Positions 25,662 through 34,523 of a DNA stretch of 64,000 nucleotides are shown here, piece after piece (the first letter of the stretch is position 1; every line of letters begins with the position of its first letter). A model generated the notes under the pieces. It was given only the letters and a program-made list of their open reading frames with translations. It had not been told where the DNA came from and searched no databases. The DNA is from Ruegeria arenilitoris. Lineage in GTDB: Bacteria; Pseudomonadota; Alphaproteobacteria; Rhodobacterales; Rhodobacteraceae. Both the position numbers and the translations under genes were made by a program. The DNA lies in NCBI RefSeq assembly GCF_013032855.1, contig NZ_WQDA01000005.1, forward strand, positions 1-64,000, read 5' to 3'.

Positions 25662-26765
25662 ATGCGAGAAATCGGAATTGGAATCGTCGGAGGCGGCTAT
25701 ATGGGCAAAGCCCATTCGGTGGCCATGTCCGCCGTGGGCGCCGTGTTCGACACCGCGCTCAGACCGCGGCTCGAGATGATTTGCGCCTCAAGCCTTGACA
25801 GTGCCGAACGCTACCGCGCCGCCTACGGGTTCCGCCGTGCCACCGCCGACTGGCAGACCTTGGTCAAAGATCCGGTGGTCGAGGCCGTCGTGATTGCATC
25901 GCCCCAGTCCACCCACCGGCAGATCGCCGAGGCGGCGCTGGCGCTGGGCAAGCCGGTGCTGTGCGAAAAACCGCTGGGCGCGTCGCTTGAGGACAGCCGT
26001 GCCATGGTGGCGGCGGCCGAGGCCTCGGGCACCGTCAACATGGTCGGGTTCAACTATATCCGCACCCCGGCCAGCCAGTTTGCCCGCCAGCTGATCGCCG
26101 ACGGCGCGATTGGCGACATCACATGGTTCCGCGGTGAACATACCGAGGATTTCTATGCCGACCCCGAGGCCCCGGCGACCTGGCGCACGACCGGCATGGC
26201 CAACGGCACCATCGGCGATCTGGCGCCGCACATGGTCAATGGCGCGCTGGCTCTGGTGGGGCCGATCGCGCAGGTCATGGCCGATGTGGAAACCGTTCAC
26301 CACACCCGCCCGGGCGGTGCAGTGACCAATGACGACCACGCCCAGATGATGTGTCGGTTTGAAAACGGCGTCATGGGGAACCTATATTTCAGCCGTATCG
26401 CGACCGGCCGCAAGATGGGTTATGCCTACGAGATTTCGGGCACCAAGGGCGCGATCCGGTTTGACCAGGAGGATCAGAACGCCCTGTGGCTCTATCGCCG
26501 CGAAGGCCCCGAGGCCCAGCGCGGTTTCACCAAGATCCTGACCGGTCCGGAGCATCCCGATTATGAGCCCTTTTGCCAGGGTCCCGGCCACGGCACCGGA
26601 TATCAGGATCAGATCATCATCGAAGCCAAGGATTTTCTGACCGCCATTCATTCCGGCCGGAGCAACTGGCCCACCTTCCGGGACGGGCACGAGGTCAACC
26701 GGGTTCTGGCGGCGGCGCTGGCCTCGGCCGACAGTCGCGGTTGGCAGGACGTCAGCACGTTTTAG
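25662..26765 (+). CDS. Gfo/Idh/MocA family dehydrogenase, inositol regulon member
   Basis: The 367-residue product from the ATG at 25662 (CGGAG upstream) has the NAD loop IVGGGYMGKAH (about 8-18), EKP in LCEKPLGASL and a DLAPHMVNGAL segment with the catalytic Asp/His region. Long members like this act on sugars or inositols such as scyllo-inositol or other epimers. The adjacent perfect LacI operator puts it in the inositol regulon. The exact substrate is unknown. Confidence 0.85.
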   Translation: MREIGIGIVGGGYMGKAHSVAMSAVGAVFDTALRPRLEMICASSLDSAERYRAAYGFRRATADWQTLVKDPVVEAVVIASPQSTHRQIAEAALALGKPVLCEKPLGASLEDSRAMVAAAEASGTVNMVGFNYIRTPASQFARQLIADGAIGDITWFRGEHTEDFYADPEAPATWRTTGMANGTIGDLAPHMVNGALALVGPIAQVMADVETVHHTRPGGAVTNDDHAQMMCRFENGVMGNLYFSRIATGRKMGYAYEISGTKGAIRFDQEDQNALWLYRREGPEAQRGFTKILTGPEHPDYEPFCQGPGHGTGYQDQIIIEAKDFLTAIHSGRSNWPTFRDGHEVNRVLAAALASADSRGWQDVSTF

Positions 26766-26808
26766 GCCCGACACGTAATCCAACATTGTTCGCAGAGAGA
26801 CCAAGACC

Positions 26809-27942
26809 ATGGCAAAGTTGAAATGGGGCATGATCGGGGGCGGAGAAGGCAGCCAGATCGGACCCGCCCACCGTCTGGGCGCACAGGCCGACGGCCTGTT
26901 CGAATTCGCCGCCGGCGCGCTGGACCACCGGCCCGAGGCGGGGCGCGCCTATGCGCAGCGGCTGGGTGTGCCCGCCGACCGCGCCTATGGCGACTGGCAG
27001 GAAATGCTGGCCGGCGAAAAGGACCGGCCCAACCGGATCGACCTTGTAACCATCGCCACCCCGAACGCCACCCATTTCGAGATCGCCAAGGCGTATCTCG
27101 AGGCCGGGTTCAACGTGCTGTGCGAAAAGCCGATGACCATGACCGTGGAAGAGGGCGAAGAGATCGTGCGCGTGGCCCGGGAGTCGGGTAAGATCTGTGC
27201 GGTCAACTACTGCTATTCGGCCTATCCGATGGTGCGGCAGGCCCGCGCCATGGTCCGCGCCGGCGAGATCGGCAAGGTGCGCCTGGTCGTCACCAATTTC
27301 AGCCACGGCCATCATGGGGACGCCACCGACGCGGACAATCCGCGCGTGCGCTGGCGTTATGATCCGGCCATGGCGGGTGTGTCGGGGCAATTCGCCGATT
27401 GCGGCATCCACGCGCTGCACATGGCCAGCTTCATCTGCGATGACGAGGTCGCGACGCTGTCGGCCGACATGGCCTCGACCATTCCCAGCCGCCAGCTGGA
27501 AGACGACGCGATGGTCAATTTCCGCATGGAGGGCGGCACCGTGGGCCGGTTGTGGACCTCGTCCGTGGCGATCGGGCGGCAGCACGGGTTCGACATCCAG
27601 GTGTTCGGCGAGACCGGCGGGCTGCGCTGGGCGTCCGAACACCCCAACCAGCTGATCTACACCCCGGTCGGTGGACGAACCCAGATCATCGAAAAGGGCG
27701 AGGGCGGCCTGCATGAAGACGCGATGCGCCTGTCGCGGGTGGCGATTGCCCATCCCGAGGGCTTTCCGCTGGCTGTAGCCAATATCTATTGCGATCTGGC
27801 CGACGCGATCCGGGGCGAGCCGCGCGATGGGCTGCCCGATGCCGCCGATGGCGTCCGCTCGATTGCCGCGGTGCACGCGGCCGTGGCCTCGGCCCGGGCC
27901 GAGGGCGCCTGGCAGGACGCGCGCCCGCCGATGTTCCGTTGA
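26809..27942 (+). CDS. Gfo/Idh/MocA family dehydrogenase (second, longer type)
   Basis: The 377-residue protein begins MAKLKWGMIGGGEGSQIGPAHRLGA, a GGGxGSxIG loop typical of a subgroup of inositol/levoglucosan-like dehydrogenases. It contains LCEKPMTMTVEEGEE and ADCGIHALHMASF, which carries the conserved Asp and His. It follows the previous dehydrogenase by 43 bases and converges with the LacI gene with no gap. It probably oxidises another inositol isomer. Confidence 0.85.
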   Translation: MAKLKWGMIGGGEGSQIGPAHRLGAQADGLFEFAAGALDHRPEAGRAYAQRLGVPADRAYGDWQEMLAGEKDRPNRIDLVTIATPNATHFEIAKAYLEAGFNVLCEKPMTMTVEEGEEIVRVARESGKICAVNYCYSAYPMVRQARAMVRAGEIGKVRLVVTNFSHGHHGDATDADNPRVRWRYDPAMAGVSGQFADCGIHALHMASFICDDEVATLSADMASTIPSRQLEDDAMVNFRMEGGTVGRLWTSSVAIGRQHGFDIQVFGETGGLRWASEHPNQLIYTPVGGRTQIIEKGEGGLHEDAMRLSRVAIAHPEGFPLAVANIYCDLADAIRGEPRDGLPDAADGVRSIAAVHAAVASARAEGAWQDARPPMFR

Positions 27943-28992
27943 TCAGGGGCGGGGCCGCAACGTGCCCCGCTCGATCACCCGGCAGGGGAAGATCCGCGCC
28001 TCGGGGTAGCGATCGGGCGTTTTCAGCATCTCTTCGACCAGATCGACCGACGCGGTGATGATCTGCTTGATCGGCTGATGGATGGTCGTCAGGTTGATGT
28101 ATTCCCAGCGCGACATCTCCATGTCGTTCAGGCCGATGATCCCGATGTCGGAACCCGGTTTCAGCCCGTGGTCGGCCAGCGCCGACAGCGCACCGATCGA
28201 CAGGATGTCGTCGCCGCAGAAATAGGCCTGCGCCGGGTCACCCGCCAGCAGGCGCAGCATCTCGGCCCGGCCGGCCTCGAAGGAGTAGGCCCCGGCGAAA
28301 GAGTGGCTGACGGGAACATGAGGGTGGTTTGCCATTTCCTCGGTAAAGCCCCGTTGCCGGTCTCGTGCCGAGGTCGCATCGATCGGCCCGCCCAGATAGC
28401 CCACGCTGGCATAGCCTCGCGAGACCAACTCGCGCGCGGCCATGCGTCCGCATTCCACATTGTCGATGCCCACCACATGCACCTCGGGCGAGGTCGCCGA
28501 GCGCCCGAAGGTGTGCACCACCGGCACGCCGGCATCGTGGAACGCCTTGGCAAAGCTGGGCGGCAAGGTCGACGAGGCGACGATCACCGCATCCACCGAA
28601 TATTGCCGCAGCATGCGCACGGAATTGGCGGGCTCGGTCTCGTCGGTCAGGTTCACGATCAGGGGGCGCAGCCCGCGTTCCTGCAGGGCGCGGGTGAACT
28701 GGTCGAAAACCTCAAGAAAGATGGGGTTGTGGAAGTTGTTCGAGATCAGCCCGATCAGCTTGGTCCGCCCCGTCGTCAACGACGAGGCCAGCGCGTTGGG
28801 GCTGTAGCCCAGTTCCTTGGCGGCCTTTTCCACCTTGGCGCGGGTCTTGGCCGAGACCGAGGCGCCCGGCGTGAAGGTGCGCGACACCGCCGACCGCGAC
28901 ACCCCGGCCAAGGCCGCAACTTCCTTCAGCGTAACGCCCACTTGCCTGGTCTCCTTCGTGAGGTCGATCGGGTCTGTTGAATGTCGCATCAT
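27943..28992 (-). CDS. LacI-family transcriptional repressor, probable regulator of the inositol locus
   Basis: The 349-residue protein has a LacI helix-turn-helix and hinge ([24 protein letters not shown], about 19-42, then [22 protein letters not shown]). A periplasmic-binding-like effector domain ([46 protein letters not shown]) follows. Palindromes of LacI type, TTGCAACCGGTTGCAA and variants, occur in front of the inositol genes and beside this gene, so it most likely represses them until an inositol-derived inducer binds. The inducer is not known. Confidence 0.9.
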   Translation of the reverse strand: MMRHSTDPIDLTKETRQVGVTLKEVAALAGVSRSAVSRTFTPGASVSAKTRAKVEKAAKELGYSPNALASSLTTGRTKLIGLISNNFHNPIFLEVFDQFTRALQERGLRPLIVNLTDETEPANSVRMLRQYSVDAVIVASSTLPPSFAKAFHDAGVPVVHTFGRSATSPEVHVVGIDNVECGRMAARELVSRGYASVGYLGGPIDATSARDRQRGFTEEMANHPHVPVSHSFAGAYSFEAGRAEMLRLLAGDPAQAYFCGDDILSIGALSALADHGLKPGSDIGIIGLNDMEMSRWEYINLTTIHQPIKQIITASVDLVEEMLKTPDRYPEARIFPCRVIERGTLRPRP

Positions 28993-29002
28993 TGCAAAAA
29001 TG

Positions 29003-29018
29003 GTGCAATCGGTTGCAA
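29003..29018. promoter_or_regulatory. LacI-type operator next to the repressor gene
   Basis: GTGCAATCGGTTGCAA matches the operator at 14 of 16 positions and lies ten bases upstream of the LacI start codon. This suggests self-repression. It is also about 170 bases upstream of the forward saccharopine dehydrogenase-like gene, whose link to the regulon is unclear. Confidence 0.6.
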
Positions 29019-29186
29019 GGCATTTCCACCCCTGACGTCAGGTTCCAAGACGCTGCGGCCGTGATCCGACATTATGATTCAATTTTCGTCATTATGGCGG
29101 AAAAGCCGCCCGTTTCGTCAACTCGATTGCTGTGCCCGGACGGCGGCGCGGTCATACTGGAACCAGAGCAGAGGAGGAGGCGCGCA

Positions 29187-30293
29187 ATGAGTTGGAACAT
29201 CTGCGTCGTCGGGGCCGGAAAGATCGGACAGATGATCGCCGCCCTGTTGAAGAAATCGCACAATTATACCGTAACCGTGGCCGACCATGACCTGACGGCC
29301 TTGTCGGCGTTGAACAGGCAGGGCATCACCACCCGCCAGATCGACGCGGGCGACGAAGCCGGGCTGGCACAGGGGCTTGCGGGGTTCGATGCGGTGATCT
29401 CGGCCGCACCGTTTTTCCTGACGCCTGCCATCGCCAAGGCGGCCAAGGCCGCGGGTGCGCATTATTTCGACCTGACCGAGGATGTCGCCGCGACCAACGC
29501 CGTGCGCGAACTGGCCCGCGACAGCGGCACCGCCTTCATGCCGCAATGCGGATTGGCCCCGGGTTTCGTCGGCATAGCGGGAGCCGCACTGGCGGCCGAC
29601 TTCGACACGCTGGACAGCCTGCACATGCGAGTGGGCGCGCTGCCGCTCTATCCGACCAATGCGCTGAAATACAATCTGACCTGGTCCACCGATGGGCTGA
29701 TCAACGAATACTGCAACCCCTGCGACGCCATCGTGAATGGCGAACGGGTCAAGACCGCGCCGCTCGAGGATTACGAGATCATCGGCCATGACGGTGTGGA
29801 ATACGAATGCTTCAACACTTCGGGCGGCCTGGGCACCTTGCCCGAGACGCTGGCCGGCAAGGCGCGGGCGGTGTCCTATCGCTCGATCCGCTATCCCGGC
29901 CATCGCGACATCCTGAAGCTGCTGTTGACCGATCTGGGCCTGGGCCAGCGCCGCGACCTGTTGAAGGACATCTTTGAAACCGCGCTGCCGCGCACCGATC
30001 AGGATGTGGTTCTGGTCTATTGCACGGCCAAGGGCATGATCGACGAGGCCCTGCGCGAGAAATCCCTGATCAACAAATCCTTTGCCCGCACCATCGACGG
30101 CCAGGTCTGGAGCGCGATCCAGATCACCACCGCCGCCGGCGTTCTGGGCGTGGTCGACCTGATGCGCACCGGCGCGCTGCCCACCCAAGGCTTTGTCCGG
30201 CAAGAGCAGGTCGGGCTGGATGACTTCCTGAACACCGAATTCGGCCAGCTGTACCGCGCTGGCGAAGTGACCCCCCAGAACAAGGCGGCCTGA
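29187..30293 (+). CDS. Saccharopine dehydrogenase family protein (lysine catabolism)
   Basis: The ATG at 29187 follows GAGGAGGAGG. The 368-residue product has the Rossmann start [18 protein letters not shown], a [12 protein letters not shown] segment, [13 protein letters not shown] and the C-terminal saccharopine dehydrogenase domain ([16 protein letters not shown]). It should oxidise saccharopine to glutamate and aminoadipate semialdehyde. The next gene encodes the matching semialdehyde dehydrogenase. No lysine-ketoglutarate reductase is seen nearby, so the first step is elsewhere or different. Confidence 0.85.
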   Translation: MSWNICVVGAGKIGQMIAALLKKSHNYTVTVADHDLTALSALNRQGITTRQIDAGDEAGLAQGLAGFDAVISAAPFFLTPAIAKAAKAAGAHYFDLTEDVAATNAVRELARDSGTAFMPQCGLAPGFVGIAGAALAADFDTLDSLHMRVGALPLYPTNALKYNLTWSTDGLINEYCNPCDAIVNGERVKTAPLEDYEIIGHDGVEYECFNTSGGLGTLPETLAGKARAVSYRSIRYPGHRDILKLLLTDLGLGQRRDLLKDIFETALPRTDQDVVLVYCTAKGMIDEALREKSLINKSFARTIDGQVWSAIQITTAAGVLGVVDLMRTGALPTQGFVRQEQVGLDDFLNTEFGQLYRAGEVTPQNKAA

Positions 30294-30295
30294 AC

Positions 30296-31810
30296 ATGAA
30301 AGACGTTGTCATGACTGCAGAACACATACTGGAAAAACTGGGCCTGACGGCGGCCGAGCTGACCGGCGGGTCGCTGGAGGTCCGCTCGCCCATCGACGGG
30401 CGCGTGCTGGCGCGGGTGCATGAAACGCCCGTTGCCGACATGGATGCGGTCTTTGCCCGCGCCACGGCGGCCTTCAAGGCCTGGCGCACCGTGCCCGCCC
30501 CGCGCCGGGGCGAGCTGATCCGCTTGCTGGGCGAGGAACTGCGCGCGGCCAAGGAGGACCTGGGCGCGCTGGTCAGCTGGGAGGCCGGCAAGATCACCTC
30601 GGAAGGTCTGGGCGAAGTGCAGGAGATGATCGACATCTGCGATTTTGCCGTGGGCCTGTCGCGGCAGCTGTATGGCCTGACCATCGCCTCGGAACGCCCC
30701 GGCCACCGGATGATGGAGACCTGGCACCCGGCCGGTCCGGTCGGCGTGATCTCGGCCTTCAACTTCCCGGTCGCAGTCTGGTCGTGGAACGCGGCGCTGG
30801 CGCTGGTCTGCGGCGATCCGGTGATCTGGAAACCGTCCGAGAAAACGCCCCTGACCGCGATGGCCTGTCAGAAGATCTTTGAAAAGGCCGTGGCCCGGTT
30901 CGGCGACGCGCCCGAGGGGCTGCTGCAACTGCTGATCGGCGGTGCCGATCTGGGCAAGGCGCTTGTGGCCAGCGAGGCGGTGCCGATCATTTCGGCCACC
31001 GGCTCGACCCGGATGGGCCGCGCGGTCGCACCGATCGTGGCGCAGCGGTTCGGCAAATGCATCCTGGAGCTGGGCGGCAACAACGCCATGATCGTGGGCC
31101 CCTCGGCCGATCTGGAAATGGCGGTGCGGGCCATCGTGTTCTCGGCCGTGGGCACCGCGGGTCAGCGCTGCACCTCGCTTCGGCGGCTGATCGTGCACAA
31201 CTCGATCCGTGCCGATCTGGTTGCACGGCTGAAAAAGGCCTATGCCGGTCTGCCCATCGGTGACCCGCTGGCCGAAGGCACGCTGGTCGGGCCGCTGGTG
31301 GATGCGGCCTCGGGTCAGGCGATGGAGGCCGCACTGAAGGCGGCAGAGGCCGAGGGCGGCACCGTCTTCGGCGGCAAGCGCGTGTCCGACGGCGTGCCCG
31401 AGGGCGGTGTCTACATGCAGCCCGCGATCGTCGAAATGCCGGGCCAGACCGAGATCGTAAAGACCGAAACCTTTGCGCCGATCCTCTATGTCATGGGCTA
31501 TGACGGTTTCGACGAGGCGCTTGAGATGCAGAACGACGTGCCGCAGGGCCTGTCGTCTTGCGTGTTCACGCTGAACATGCGCGAGGCGGAACAGTTCCTG
31601 TCGCCCGCCGGGTCCGATTGCGGCATCGCCAACGTGAATATCGGCCCCTCGGGCGCCGAGATCGGTGGCGCGTTCGGCGGCGAAAAGGAAACCGGTGGCG
31701 GACGCGAAAGCGGTTCGGACGCCTGGAAGGGCTACATGCGGCGGCAGACGAACACTGTGAACTACTCGGCCGAATTGCCATTGGCGCAGGGCGTGAAGTT
31801 CGACATCTGA
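30296..31810 (+). CDS. Aldehyde dehydrogenase, ALDH7 (alpha-aminoadipate semialdehyde dehydrogenase) type
   Basis: A 504-residue ALDH with the NAD site ISAFNFPVAVWSWNAALAL, the catalytic base region LELGGNNAMIV and catalytic Cys292 in GQRCTSLRRL. The FNFPVAVW and C-terminal GGEKETGGGRESGSDAWKGYMRRQTNT segments are typical of the ALDH7/antiquitin group. It oxidises aminoadipate semialdehyde (or its cyclic piperideine form) to aminoadipate. It starts two bases after the saccharopine dehydrogenase stop; a second ATG at 30311 is possible. Confidence 0.88.
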   Translation: MKDVVMTAEHILEKLGLTAAELTGGSLEVRSPIDGRVLARVHETPVADMDAVFARATAAFKAWRTVPAPRRGELIRLLGEELRAAKEDLGALVSWEAGKITSEGLGEVQEMIDICDFAVGLSRQLYGLTIASERPGHRMMETWHPAGPVGVISAFNFPVAVWSWNAALALVCGDPVIWKPSEKTPLTAMACQKIFEKAVARFGDAPEGLLQLLIGGADLGKALVASEAVPIISATGSTRMGRAVAPIVAQRFGKCILELGGNNAMIVGPSADLEMAVRAIVFSAVGTAGQRCTSLRRLIVHNSIRADLVARLKKAYAGLPIGDPLAEGTLVGPLVDAASGQAMEAALKAAEAEGGTVFGGKRVSDGVPEGGVYMQPAIVEMPGQTEIVKTETFAPILYVMGYDGFDEALEMQNDVPQGLSSCVFTLNMREAEQFLSPAGSDCGIANVNIGPSGAEIGGAFGGEKETGGGRESGSDAWKGYMRRQTNTVNYSAELPLAQGVKFDI

Positions 31811-31854
31811 GAACCCGGCCCGGCGGCCTAGCGCGGCCGGGCCAACACATGCGT

Positions 31855-33432
31855 TCAGTCCGTGAACAGGTAATCAAGCCGCATGATCGACTGGGCGGTT
31901 TCCTCCGAAACTCCAAGGAACCCCGCGATCGCGGCCACGTTCTCGGCCGGGTCAGCGGTTTCACGCAATCGGAAGAACCTCTCGATCCCCGCACCGCGCA
32001 ACTGTTCGTATTCATAGGCCAGATCGCTGCGGATCGTCGGTAACAGGCGTTCGACAGTTGCGGCTGGGCTGTTTTCTCCGGCCAACCCGACCCTGTGGGC
32101 GTGGCCGACAAGATACGCGTCCGAATAGGTGCACTCGATTTCAAGAACATGCGTGCGCGCCTTGTCCGAGCAAAAATCCTGTACGATATCCAGACTGGCG
32201 GGATCGAGGCAGATCAGCAGCCGGTCGGCGCCGAAGTGATCGTACAGCATCCGGGTGACCGCCCTGCGATGCCGGGATCGTTTGACCAGCGTGGTCTCCA
32301 AGCCCCCAAGATCGGGCAGCGGGGCGGTTTCCTCGTTGAACAGGTACTCGATGCAGGGCAGGTTGGTCTCAGAGGCGATCTGGTCGATCAGCCGCTTGGC
32401 CACATGCCACTTCTTGCAGACGACCATGTACAGATCGCGATCGGCGCCCAGCGTGTTGGCGGTTTCCCAGAAGCGGGGTGCATACCGGCGTCCCACGCGG
32501 CCACGGCCGGTCAGAAATCCGTGCAGATTCCGACCCTCGTTCGAGATCTGGAACGCGACCCCTTCGCTGGCATAGAGCGCACCCAATTTCTGCTTCAGCA
32601 ACTGCGCCTCGGGGCTGATCTTGCGGGCGAACAGGTAATCTTGGGTCAGCAGCAGGTCGTAGTGATCGTTGTAAAACGTCACCGGCATCCCGTAGTCCGA
32701 GAACATCAGGAAAGTCAGCGTACGGTTTTCGATTTCGATTTTCGGGATCAGGTGGCGCACGAGGGTCTGAAAGAACGTCTCGTCCGGAATCCAGGTGGTC
32801 GAGAAAAAACGGACCACGTCCCGGCGCTGGCGCAGGAAATCCAGGATCATCTCGATTGTCCGGCGGCGAAGGCACCACCACTGGCTGCCGATCATGATCT
32901 GGAGATCCTCCGGGATCTCGCGGGTCAGGCCGAGACGTTTCTGGGCCTCGTAGGCGGCATAGAACAGTTTGCTCTGCGTGCGTTCGTTGAAATAGTGGCG
33001 ATAGATCAGCCGGTCTTCCTTCATGCCGGTCTTGATCCAGTCGCTTTCGAAAAAGTCGTGGCTTTCGATGAAATCCTTGTCGGTTTCATCCAGAAACCGA
33101 TGCGCATATTCCGCGGTCTTTATCGCCATGCAGTCGCCCGACAGCATGTAGAAATGGGTCGCTCGCGGGAAGGCCTCGACCGCAGCTTGCACCGCGTTCA
33201 GTGTTGCCTGCACCAGCGACCATTCCCCCCAGCCACATTTGATTCGCCTGGCCGCGAAGGTCACATTGGGATTGCTTTTCAGGGCCGTCTGGATCCGGTC
33301 AAAGTCTCCTGCGGATGCGCTGGCGTCGAAATGGATGGCCATGCAGTCCCCTGCGGCCGTCAGCCGTTCGGCCTGTGCGATAATCGCGTCAGGGTCTTTG
33401 TGACACAGCAGAATGTAGGCGATCTTGGCCAT
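31855..33432 (-). CDS. Beta-1,6-N-acetylglucosaminyltransferase-like (core-2/I-branching, GT14) protein
   Basis: From MAKIAYILLCHKD (ATG at 33432) the product has 525 residues. The first 300 or so match the core-2/I-branching GT fold: ILLCHKDPDAI, IHFDASAS, the WGEWSLVQATLNAVQAA stretch, YMLSGDCMAIK and SQWWCLRRRTIEMIL. A C-terminal region of about 200 residues (from DLYMVVCKKWHVAKRLID) forms a separate P-loop-like/DUF5928-type domain of unknown role. It is divergent from a sulfotransferase gene; both probably build or decorate an exopolysaccharide. No clear ribosome site precedes the start. Confidence 0.8.
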   Translation of the reverse strand: MAKIAYILLCHKDPDAIIAQAERLTAAGDCMAIHFDASASAGDFDRIQTALKSNPNVTFAARRIKCGWGEWSLVQATLNAVQAAVEAFPRATHFYMLSGDCMAIKTAEYAHRFLDETDKDFIESHDFFESDWIKTGMKEDRLIYRHYFNERTQSKLFYAAYEAQKRLGLTREIPEDLQIMIGSQWWCLRRRTIEMILDFLRQRRDVVRFFSTTWIPDETFFQTLVRHLIPKIEIENRTLTFLMFSDYGMPVTFYNDHYDLLLTQDYLFARKISPEAQLLKQKLGALYASEGVAFQISNEGRNLHGFLTGRGRVGRRYAPRFWETANTLGADRDLYMVVCKKWHVAKRLIDQIASETNLPCIEYLFNEETAPLPDLGGLETTLVKRSRHRRAVTRMLYDHFGADRLLICLDPASLDIVQDFCSDKARTHVLEIECTYSDAYLVGHAHRVGLAGENSPAATVERLLPTIRSDLAYEYEQLRGAGIERFFRLRETADPAENVAAIAGFLGVSEETAQSIMRLDYLFTD

Positions 33433-33575
33433 TGGCGTTGCATGAAGTCCGTTACTGCCCGGTTCCAACCGTGATACTGAGGATGAGCGATTGAATAAAC
33501 AGAATATTTTTGCTTCTCTGGCGTCAAAAGCTGGCGCATCACCTTGAGACTCGGCCGGCTAAGGAGGCATGGCAG

Positions 33576-34394
33576 ATGGGATTTCCCGGTACATGGATGA
33601 CCGAAAGCGAAAGCATGGTCTATCGCGTCGTGCCCAAATGCGCCTGCTCGACCATCGGGCAAATCATGTATTACTCGGATCATGGTCGGTTCTTTGACGG
33701 CGATATCCACGACGCCAAAGACGGGATGCACAAATGGGCGTTTGACCACAGCCAGGATGTGATCTCGGCCAATGTGCGCGGGCACAAGTCGTTCGCCTTC
33801 ACCTGTGTGCGCAACCCCTACACGCGGATCCTCAGTTCGTTCTTCGACAAGATCTGCGGCATTCAGCGCAACGGGAAACGGTACCGGGGCAATCTGGTGC
33901 CGACGCTGATCTACAATTACGGGATCGAGGTCGGGGGCGAGGACGGCAAGGGCGAATTCGACCAGATTGCCAGTTTCCGCCGGTTTCTTCTGTTTGCCCG
34001 CGACACGATCCGTTGGCGGCGGCCAATGGACCCGGACATCCACTGGTCGGCCATGTCGGGGCATGTGTCGACCTTCATCGTGAATGGCGGGCGCTATGAC
34101 CGGATTTTCTGGACCGAAAAATTCAACGACGGGATGCAAGGCGTGCTGGACGCGTTGGAAACCCCGCATCCCGTGACCCTGTCCGAAATTCCGCGCTTCA
34201 ACGAATCCGAGGGCCACGGCCCCAAACGTGCGCACCCGGTCGAGGACTATTTCGACGACCTGTCGATGCACCTGGTCTATGAGATCTACAAACAGGATTT
34301 CGAACTGTTCAAATACGATTTCGAGAACCCGGCCAACAAGATGCCGACAGGTGAAATCGACCTGGATGAGATTCACGCCAAGCTGGGTGATTGA
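33576..34394 (+). CDS. Sulfotransferase family 2-like protein
   Basis: AAGGAGG eight bases upstream fixes the start at the ATG at 33576, although the frame is open from a TTG at 33510. The 272-residue product has the 5'-phosphosulfate element VPKCACSTIGQIMYY (about 17-31), the 3'-phosphate element CVRNPYTRILSSFF (about 73-86) and FWTEKFNDGMQGVLDAL. It should transfer sulfate from PAPS to a carbohydrate. The partner gene on the other strand is a GlcNAc-transferase-like enzyme. Confidence 0.85.
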   Translation: MGFPGTWMTESESMVYRVVPKCACSTIGQIMYYSDHGRFFDGDIHDAKDGMHKWAFDHSQDVISANVRGHKSFAFTCVRNPYTRILSSFFDKICGIQRNGKRYRGNLVPTLIYNYGIEVGGEDGKGEFDQIASFRRFLLFARDTIRWRRPMDPDIHWSAMSGHVSTFIVNGGRYDRIFWTEKFNDGMQGVLDALETPHPVTLSEIPRFNESEGHGPKRAHPVEDYFDDLSMHLVYEIYKQDFELFKYDFENPANKMPTGEIDLDEIHAKLGD

Positions 34395-34523
34395 TCCCAC
34401 AGGCAGGGGCGCTCCCGCCCCAAGACTGACGGAGGCAGCGGCGCAGGCGATGGGTCCTGTCAGGCGCGGGAGCCCTTTGGGGTCAGGGGGCAGTGCGGCC
34501 CGCATTGCACGGGCCGGCAGTGT

